Part shown: in pieces, positions 59,166 through 64,000 of the stretch
Numbering within the stretch: position 1 is the stretch's first letter
Layout: the number at the start of each line of letters is the position of its first letter
Origin: Nocardia coubleae NBRC 108252
Lineage (GTDB): Bacteria > Actinomycetota > Actinomycetes > Mycobacteriales > Mycobacteriaceae
Direction: 5' to 3'
DNA length: 64,000 nt
Assembly: GCF_001612805.1 (NCBI RefSeq)
Contig: NZ_BDBD01000019.1
Coordinates: 186,001-250,000, forward strand
Program-made: the position numbers and the translations under genes
Notes under the pieces: generated by a model
Databases searched by the model: none
What the model saw: the letters and a program-made list of their open reading frames with translations, nothing else
What the model was told of the DNA's origin: nothing

Positions 59166-59804
59166 TTGCGTAACCACGGTGGGGTCGGCAGCGGCGCGAA
59201 TTCGACACTCTCGGAAGCGGAGATCGTCGAGGCGGCGCTGCGCGTAGTACGCGAGGACGGCGTGGAGAAGCTGTCCATGCGCAGGCTCTCGCGTGAGCTC
59301 GGGGTGTCGCCGATGGCGCCCTACTACTACGTCGCCGACAAGCGCGAACTCCTCGACCTGGTCGCCAGCGCGGCGCTGGTCGGCGTGCGCAAGCCGCCGC
59401 GCGAGTCCGGCCCGTGGCAGGTACGCCTGCGCGATCTGATCGATCAGATAGACGATAAACTGCGCAGGCATCCCGGCCTGGGCGACATCCTGCTCGAGCA
59501 GATGCTCGGCAAGCAGCTCGACCTGATCGAAGCGGTGATGGAGATCCTGTTCGACGCGGGATTCTCCGATCGCAACGTGCTGGCCGCCTACGCGACCATT
59601 CACACCTACCTGTTCGGCCGCAGCAGGGTGAATCCGCGCGACCGCTCCGCCCCCGCGGACGTGCTGCTGCCCGAAGCGGTGGCCCGTGCCACGAAGTACA
59701 TGTCCGACCTGCGCGGCAAGTACTCCTACGACTTCGGGATGGAGGTGCTCGTGGCCGGGCTCGAGGCGCAGCTTGCCCTGCAGGCGCGTCCGGACTTAGC
59801 ATGA
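59166..59804 (+). CDS. TetR-family regulator upstream of kshB
   Basis: The 212-residue regulator has a TetR DNA-binding domain at about residues 16-63 (AEIVEAALRVVREDGVEKLSMRRLSRELGVSPMAPYYYVADKRELLDLV in pattern) and a C-terminal domain of the TetR_C tetracycline-repressor type with LFGRSRVNPRD and YSYDFGMEVLVAGLEAQLA. It is not the usual MftR, although it stands divergent from mftA across a 163-nt gap. It is followed by kshB 37 nt downstream on the same strand. The start is a TTG at 59166 with GAGGCAGAGG just upstream; no ATG or GTG in frame precedes the DNA-binding domain nearby. Target and ligand are unknown. Confidence 0.82.
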   Translation: MRNHGGVGSGANSTLSEAEIVEAALRVVREDGVEKLSMRRLSRELGVSPMAPYYYVADKRELLDLVASAALVGVRKPPRESGPWQVRLRDLIDQIDDKLRRHPGLGDILLEQMLGKQLDLIEAVMEILFDAGFSDRNVLAAYATIHTYLFGRSRVNPRDRSAPADVLLPEAVARATKYMSDLRGKYSYDFGMEVLVAGLEAQLALQARPDLA

Positions 59805-59807
59805 AAC

Positions 59808-59821
59808 TGAAACACGTTCTA
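59808..59821. promoter_or_regulatory. KstR-type operator in front of kshB
   Basis: TGAAACACGTTCTA matches the mycobacterial KstR consensus TnnAACnnGTTnnA at every fixed position. It lies 4 nt after the tetR stop and 20 nt before the kshB ATG, where a repressor would block transcription or elongation into kshB. Confidence 0.75.
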
Positions 59822-59841
59822 GTTTTGCCCGAGAGGACGAC

Positions 59842-60897
59842 ATGACCACAGTCGAGGTTCCGCACGGCTCGCGCTCGGTGGTACTGCGGGTCGCCGCAGT
59901 CATCGCCGAAACGACCGACACCCGCTCCGTGGTCTTCGAGGTGCCCGACGAGCTGCGCGAACGGTTCGCCTACCAGCCCGGGCAGTTCCTCACCCTGCGC
60001 ATCCCCAGCGAGCTCACCGGCTCGGTGGCCCGCTGCTACTCGCTGGCCAGCTCGCCGTTCACCGACGACCTACCCAAGGTGACCGTGAAGCGCACCCAGG
60101 GCGGCTACGGCTCGAACTGGCTGTGCGACAACATCAGCGCCGGCGACGAGCTGGAAGTACTTCCGCCGTCGGGCGTGTTCACCCCCCGCGACCTCGACAC
60201 CGATCTGCTGCTGTTCGCGGCGGGCAGCGGCATCACCCCGGTCATCTCCATCTTGAAGTCGGCGCTCGCCCAGGGCAGCGGCAAGATCGTGCTGGTTTAC
60301 GCCAACCGCGACGCCGGCTCGGTGATCTTCGCCGACGAGCTGCGCGAACTGGTCGGCAAGTTCCCGCAGCGGCTCAGTGTCATCCACTGGCTCGAACCGC
60401 TGCTCGGCCTGCCGACCGCCGACATGCTCGCCCGCCTGGTGAGCCCCTACACCGCCTACGAGGCGTTCATGTGCGGGCCGAAACCGTTCATGGACCTCGT
60501 GCACACCGCGCTCGCCTCGCTCGACGTGCCGCGCAGCCGCACCCACGCCGAGATCTTCAACTCGCTGGCCGGTGACCCGTTCGCCGACCACGCGCCCGCC
60601 GAGGTGTCCGAGGAAGAGGCCGCCGACGCCGCGACCGTCGAGGTGGAGCTCGACGGGCAGGTCCACGAGCTGAGCTGGCCGCGCAAGCAGACGCTGGTCG
60701 ACATCATGCTCGACAAGGGCCTCGACGTGCCGTACTCCTGCCAGGAAGGCGAATGCGGGTCCTGTGCCTGCACGGTGTTGGAAGGCAAAGTGGAGATGGA
60801 GAATTCGGAGATCCTCGACCCCGAGGACATCGAGAACGGCTACATCCTCGGCTGCCAGGCCCGGCCGGTGACCGACCACCTGAAAATCCAGTTCTAA
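59842..60897 (+). CDS. kshB: 3-ketosteroid-9-alpha-monooxygenase reductase component KshB
   Basis: The 351-residue reductase carries electrons from NAD(P)H through FAD and a [2Fe-2S] cluster to the Rieske oxygenase KshA, which opens the steroid nucleus. Order: FAD domain with RCYSLASSPF (about 55-65), NAD domain with LLLFAAGSGITPVISI and FMCGPKPFM, then a C-terminal plant-type ferredoxin domain with CQEGECGSCACTVLEG and the fourth Cys in LGCQARP. Layout and residues closely follow Rv3571. A KstR-type box directly upstream supports steroid control. Its stop overlaps the stop of the convergent AlkD-like gene. No kshA or other cholesterol gene is in the window. Confidence 0.9.
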   Translation: MTTVEVPHGSRSVVLRVAAVIAETTDTRSVVFEVPDELRERFAYQPGQFLTLRIPSELTGSVARCYSLASSPFTDDLPKVTVKRTQGGYGSNWLCDNISAGDELEVLPPSGVFTPRDLDTDLLLFAAGSGITPVISILKSALAQGSGKIVLVYANRDAGSVIFADELRELVGKFPQRLSVIHWLEPLLGLPTADMLARLVSPYTAYEAFMCGPKPFMDLVHTALASLDVPRSRTHAEIFNSLAGDPFADHAPAEVSEEEAADAATVEVELDGQVHELSWPRKQTLVDIMLDKGLDVPYSCQEGECGSCACTVLEGKVEMENSEILDPEDIENGYILGCQARPVTDHLKIQF

Positions 60898-61634
60898 CGC
60901 ATCGCCCGATACGCGGCGCGCTGTTCCTTGTCGAGGTGTTCGGTCGCGTAACTCAATGCGGTGCGGCCCATTTCGCGCGCGTTGGCATCGAGGAAGCCGG
61001 TGAGTAGCGCGGGGTCGACCTTCTTGCCGACCTCGCGCAGCATCCACCCGAGGGCCTTCTGGATCAGGTCGCGGTGATCGTCGAGCAGCTCCTCGGCCAG
61101 GGCCAGGGTGGTGCTCGCGTCGCCCGCGCGGATGAAGGCGAAGGTCGACAGCAGCGCGACTCTGCGCTCCCAGAGCGAATCCTGGTGTGCCAGTTCGAAA
61201 AGCAGGGTGCGGTCTTTGTCGAGCAGCCAGGCGCCGAGGATGTATTCGGCCGACGAGTCGACCAGATCCCAGTTGTTCACCCGGCCCCGGCACACGGCGG
61301 CCAGGTAGCGGTCGACTATCTCCTCGCGCGCCTTGTCGTCACGGGTGCGTGGTTTCGACGCGGTGGCGAACTTCGCGCCGAGGACGAACAGGGCGACCAG
61401 TCGTTCCTCATGGACCGGGCTGTCGAGGAGTTCGTCGACCTGGTCGAGCGGCAGCGCCGTGAATCCTTTGGCGACCCTCCGGCTGACAGGCACGCGGACG
61501 CCGAGGAACACATCACCGTCGCCGTATTCACCGGGGCCGGTTTTGAAGAAGCGTTGCAGGTGTTGCGCGTCGGCCGGGTCGGCGTGTTCGGCGAGCGCGG
61601 CGCGTACGTCGCCGGCGGTGGGAGCCTCGGTCAC
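60894..61634 (-). CDS. AlkD-like DNA alkylation repair protein
   Basis: The 246-residue protein belongs to the HEAT-like DNA alkylation repair family, which removes or recognises alkylated bases. Typical features are the opening QHLQRFFKTGPGEYGDGDVFLGVRVP, VNNWDLVDSSAEYILGAWL with conserved Trp and Asp, ERRVALLSTFAFIRAG and ALGWMLREVGKKV. Helical repeats cover the whole chain. GTG 61634 was chosen because GGAGG lies 7 nt upstream and the family begins there; the open frame further upstream has no similarity. It converges on kshB with overlapping stop codons. Confidence 0.9.
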   Translation of the reverse strand: MTEAPTAGDVRAALAEHADPADAQHLQRFFKTGPGEYGDGDVFLGVRVPVSRRVAKGFTALPLDQVDELLDSPVHEERLVALFVLGAKFATASKPRTRDDKAREEIVDRYLAAVCRGRVNNWDLVDSSAEYILGAWLLDKDRTLLFELAHQDSLWERRVALLSTFAFIRAGDASTTLALAEELLDDHRDLIQKALGWMLREVGKKVDPALLTGFLDANAREMGRTALSYATEHLDKEQRAAYRAMR

Positions 61635-61784
61635 AACGCACCTCCAGGGTCGGTTATGCGCATTCAACACCACAGGACCGACAGAATTCGCGAGACTTCG
61701 GCGCGGGTCGATATGGGGCGGCAGCGGTTCGCGCCGTCGCGCAGTGCCACCCTGTCCGGTCACCGCACCACCCGGACCTGAACG

Positions 61785-62549
61785 TCAGAGGCTGACGGCG
61801 CCCAGCAGGCGGCCCGACTCGAAAGTCGCTGCGCTGGTAGGCAATTCCCCCGGTTCACCGCTGGTGCGGACGATGACTGTTCCGGTGCCGGTGGTCGGCC
61901 TGCCGAGTTCGTCCATTTTGCGGACGGTCTGGGCGGCAACGGCTTGGGCGCTGTCGAAGAGGCGGACACCGTCCGGCAATGCGGCGACGATGGCGTCGAC
62001 GACCAGCGGGTAGTGAGTGCAGCCCAGGACCACGCCCTCCACGTCGGCGGGGGTGCGGGCCGCGGCGGCGGCGATGGAGGCGTTGATCGCGGGCACGTCA
62101 CCTCGGTCGATGGCGTCGGCCAAGCCGTGGCAAGCCACCCCCACGACCTTCGCATCGCCACCGAAGCGGGCGATGAGGTCGGCCTGGTACCGGCTGGCCG
62201 TGGTCGCCGCCGTCGCCCAGACTGCGACCGAACGACATTGCGCCGCAGCGGGTTTGATCGCCGGAACCGTGCCGATCACCGGCACCGACTCCCCCACCTC
62301 CGCGCGCACCTGAGCCAACGCCGTCACACTCGCCGTATTGCACGGCAGCACGATCACCTCGGCCCCCAGCGCCAGCGCCTGCCGCGCCGTCGCCAGCACC
62401 CGCTCGACCACCCACTGTTCCGGCTTGGGCCCCCACGGCGCGCCCTCGGGATCGAGCAGCAGCAGCAGATCCACATCGGGTCGCAGTTTGCGCAGCCACG
62501 CGGCCGTCGGCAACAAGCCGAGACCCGAATCGATAAGCGCGACGATCAC
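61785..62549 (-). CDS. Glutamate racemase-like protein (Asp/Glu racemase family)
   Basis: A 254-residue member of the cofactor-independent racemase family that makes D-glutamate for peptidoglycan. Both catalytic cysteines are visible: LPCNTAS (near residue 70) and LGCTHYPLVVD (near 176). The N terminus reads MIVALIDSGLGLLP, so the usual DSGVGG glycine loop is altered to DSGLGL, and the chain is slightly short. This may be a second, divergent racemase and not the housekeeping MurI. It follows the KOW-like gene by 41 nt on the same strand. D-Glu activity is likely but the substrate could differ. Confidence 0.8.
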   Translation of the reverse strand: MIVALIDSGLGLLPTAAWLRKLRPDVDLLLLLDPEGAPWGPKPEQWVVERVLATARQALALGAEVIVLPCNTASVTALAQVRAEVGESVPVIGTVPAIKPAAAQCRSVAVWATAATTASRYQADLIARFGGDAKVVGVACHGLADAIDRGDVPAINASIAAAAARTPADVEGVVLGCTHYPLVVDAIVAALPDGVRLFDSAQAVAAQTVRKMDELGRPTTGTGTVIVRTSGEPGELPTSAATFESGRLLGAVSL

Positions 62550-62590
62550 GGGTCCACCGTATTACAGGCCCGCGAAGCCCCCCGTCCCGC

Positions 62591-62842
62591 CTACAGCAAC
62601 TCGACCTCGTCGAACCCGACGGTCATCCGATGCCGATCCTCCCGCAGCACCCCACCCTCCCGGTGCGTGGTGCCAACGGCGAACTCCAGCCCCAGCGTCG
62701 ACCGCCGGGTGTCGACGGACTGGACGACAGCACAGATCCCACCGAACGGACCGTGCGAAAAGACGACCACGTCGCCGGGTGCGTACTCAGAAATCCCCAC
62801 GGCGCCTGAGTAATCCGATTCGCGTGCCGGAACCCGAGTCAT
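62591..62842 (-). CDS. Small KOW-motif protein resembling the NusG C-terminal domain
   Basis: The 83-residue protein has a KOW-type barrel: YAPGDVVVFSHGPFGGICAVV, then SVDTRRSTLGLEFAVG and the final MTVGFDEVELL, which line up with the NusG/RfaH C-terminal pattern GDxVxVxxGPFxG...V...V(E)LxxxQVE. There is no NGN domain. About 20 residues between the last strands (THREGGVLREDRHR) replace the shorter NusG loop. KOW domains bind ribosomal protein S10 or Rho in known NusG proteins; any such role here is inference. Start ATG 62842 and position before the racemase-like gene suggest a two-gene unit. Confidence 0.65.
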   Translation of the reverse strand: MTRVPARESDYSGAVGISEYAPGDVVVFSHGPFGGICAVVQSVDTRRSTLGLEFAVGTTHREGGVLREDRHRMTVGFDEVELL

Positions 62843-62908
62843 TTGCCTGCGCTAGGCGGCACCGCCAATGAGCCGTGCCCCACCGGCAGTCCGCCACACG
62901 CCTCAGGA

Positions 62909-64000
62909 TCAGGACGTCGCAGCCAGGAGATCGGCCACCGGTGTGGGCGCGGCCAGTTTCGCACGCAACTTCATCACCTGGGCCGTCATCCCCGCACCGA
63001 GAACAGCGGTGAGAATCCCGTCCCTGGAGTAGTAGGCGAGAAACTTGTGCCCGTCCTCGGACACGACAGTGACCTCGTCAGCCGGATCAGGCGTACCGAG
63101 TGCCTGAATCTTGACGTCGTACTGATCACTCCAGAAGTACGGCACCCGCGCAGCCGTAGGCGCCGCACCCCCGAGCAGCGCGGTAACCACCAGCTTCGCC
63201 TGCTCCCCCGCACTGGTCCAATGCTCGACCCGCTTGCGAATGTCACCGTAACGCCAGGCAGCCACATCACCGACCGCCCAGACACCCTCAGCGGACGTAC
63301 GACCCAACTCGTCGGCAAGCACACCCCCGCCCGCCGTCGGGTCGGCCAGTTCGATACCGGAACCGGCCAGCCAGTCGGTGGCGGGCACAGACCCGATTCC
63401 GATGACCACCAGATCGGCATCGATATCGGAACCGTCGCTGAGCAGCGCGCCGCGCACGTGCCCGTCGACATCCACCCGAAGCGTGTCGACGCCGACGCCA
63501 CAGTGCAGGTCGACCCCGTGGTCGCGGTGCATACGCGCCACGTACCCACCGATCTGCTCGCCGAGTACCGACGCGAGCGGGGCAGGCTGCGGTTCGACGA
63601 GGGTCACGTCCTTGCCCGCGGCGCGGAAGCTCGCGGCCAGTTCGCAGCCGATGAATCCGGCGCCGACGATGAGGGCGCGCTGGGCGGCGGCCAGGTCGGT
63701 GCGCAGGGATTCGGCGTCGTCGTGGGCGCGCAGTACGTGGACGCCCGTCACCTCCTCCACCCCGGGCAGGCGGCGGGGGCGCAGGCCCGTGGCGATGACG
63801 AGCTGGTCGTAGGCGATGGTGTCACCGTCGGCGAGGGTGAGGGTGCGCGCGGCGGTGTCGACTCGGGCGACAGCGGTGCCGAGGCGCAGCTCGATGTTCT
63901 TCTCGGTGAAGAACTCCGGCGGGCGCAGGGTGGTGTCGTCGGTCTCGCCACGCACGAACTGCTTGGACAGCGGTGGGCGATCGTACGGTGGCCGCGCCTC
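62909..64000 (-). CDS. FAD-dependent ferredoxin/rubredoxin reductase-type oxidoreductase, N terminus beyond the right edge
   Basis: A two-dinucleotide-binding-domain flavoprotein that moves electrons between NAD(P)H and a small iron-sulfur protein, often for a cytochrome P450 or oxygenase. The visible part starts inside PYDRPPLSKQFVRGET, near the N-terminal FAD domain, and continues with LVIATGLRPRRLPGV, the NAD-binding GAGFIGCELAASFRAAGKDVTLVE, GVWAVGDVAAW (FAD-binding) and a C-terminal reductase domain with VPYFWSDQYDVKIQALG. The frame is open through the window end, so the first 30 or so residues are missing. Its redox partner is not in view. Confidence 0.92.
   Translation of the reverse strand, partial: EARPPYDRPPLSKQFVRGETDDTTLRPPEFFTEKNIELRLGTAVARVDTAARTLTLADGDTIAYDQLVIATGLRPRRLPGVEEVTGVHVLRAHDDAESLRTDLAAAQRALIVGAGFIGCELAASFRAAGKDVTLVEPQPAPLASVLGEQIGGYVARMHRDHGVDLHCGVGVDTLRVDVDGHVRGALLSDGSDIDADLVVIGIGSVPATDWLAGSGIELADPTAGGGVLADELGRTSAEGVWAVGDVAAWRYGDIRKRVEHWTSAGEQAKLVVTALLGGAAPTAARVPYFWSDQYDVKIQALGTPDPADEVTVVSEDGHKFLAYYSRDGILTAVLGAGMTAQVMKLRAKLAAPTPVADLLAATS

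Noticed and set aside
59166..59804. TetR gene next to mftA as MftR
   Set aside because: The DNA-binding and C-terminal domains do not look like MftR; only the position suggests it.

Overview
The window is GC-rich actinobacterial DNA. Its gene families point to the Mycobacteriales, most likely Nocardia or a close relative: a mycofactocin cluster, a KstR-type steroid box in front of kshB, an EspC-like type VII secretion substrate, an Rv2506–Rv2498c-like leucine operon, and very large MbtH-dependent peptide synthetases. The genus is an inference from gene content.

Layout. (1) 1–14086, minus: a multimodular NRPS, cut by the left edge, with C-A-T x4 followed by part of a fifth C domain. It starts at a TTG and runs leftward. 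(2) 14.5–20.8 kb: an orphan cobM, then a markedly AT-richer islet (about 15.5–18.2 kb) of four overlapping genes (double YbaB-like protein, EspC-like protein, WXG-like protein, lipoprotein), then a DUF3105 lipoprotein, a PPOX-fold oxidoreductase, a NYN/PIN-like protein and a vapBC pair with a palindromic operator. (3) 21.0–31.1 kb: a divergent TetR regulator with two 18-bp operators, then a tightly coupled leucine/branched-chain catabolic operon (accD1, accA1, fadE19-like, MaoC, CitE-like lyase, acetoacetyl-CoA synthetase), followed by a tandem double TetR regulator. (4) 31.15–52.57 kb, minus: a 6215-residue NRPS (five complete C-A-T modules, a sixth C and an A-domain remnant), a translationally coupled protein of two degenerate adenylation domains, and a coupled MbtH protein. 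(5) 53.0–59.0 kb, minus: mftA, a fused mftB-mftC gene, mftF, mftG and a GAF/winged-helix regulator; mftD and mftE are not present. (6) 59.2–64 kb: TetR, kshB behind a KstR box, an AlkD-like protein, a glutamate racemase-like protein, a KOW-only NusG-like protein, and a ferredoxin-reductase-type flavoprotein cut by the right edge.

How it fits together. Both NRPSs begin with an EntF/DhbF-type condensation domain, so both should take an acyl or aryl starter from a separate carrier protein. Specificity residues read by eye suggest Ser- and Thr-rich products: (unassigned)-Thr-Ser-Ser-... for the left enzyme and Ser-(unassigned)-Ser-Thr-(unassigned) for the right one. No thioesterase, epimerase or reductase domain is visible. 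The most unusual element is the right-hand NRPS terminus. The sixth module breaks off inside its A domain, and the next, overlapping gene encodes two adenylation-like domains that have lost the P-loop signature, the catalytic lysine region and any carrier domain. This gene sits between the NRPS and its MbtH partner with intact reading frame and translational coupling, which argues for a retained, probably non-catalytic role.
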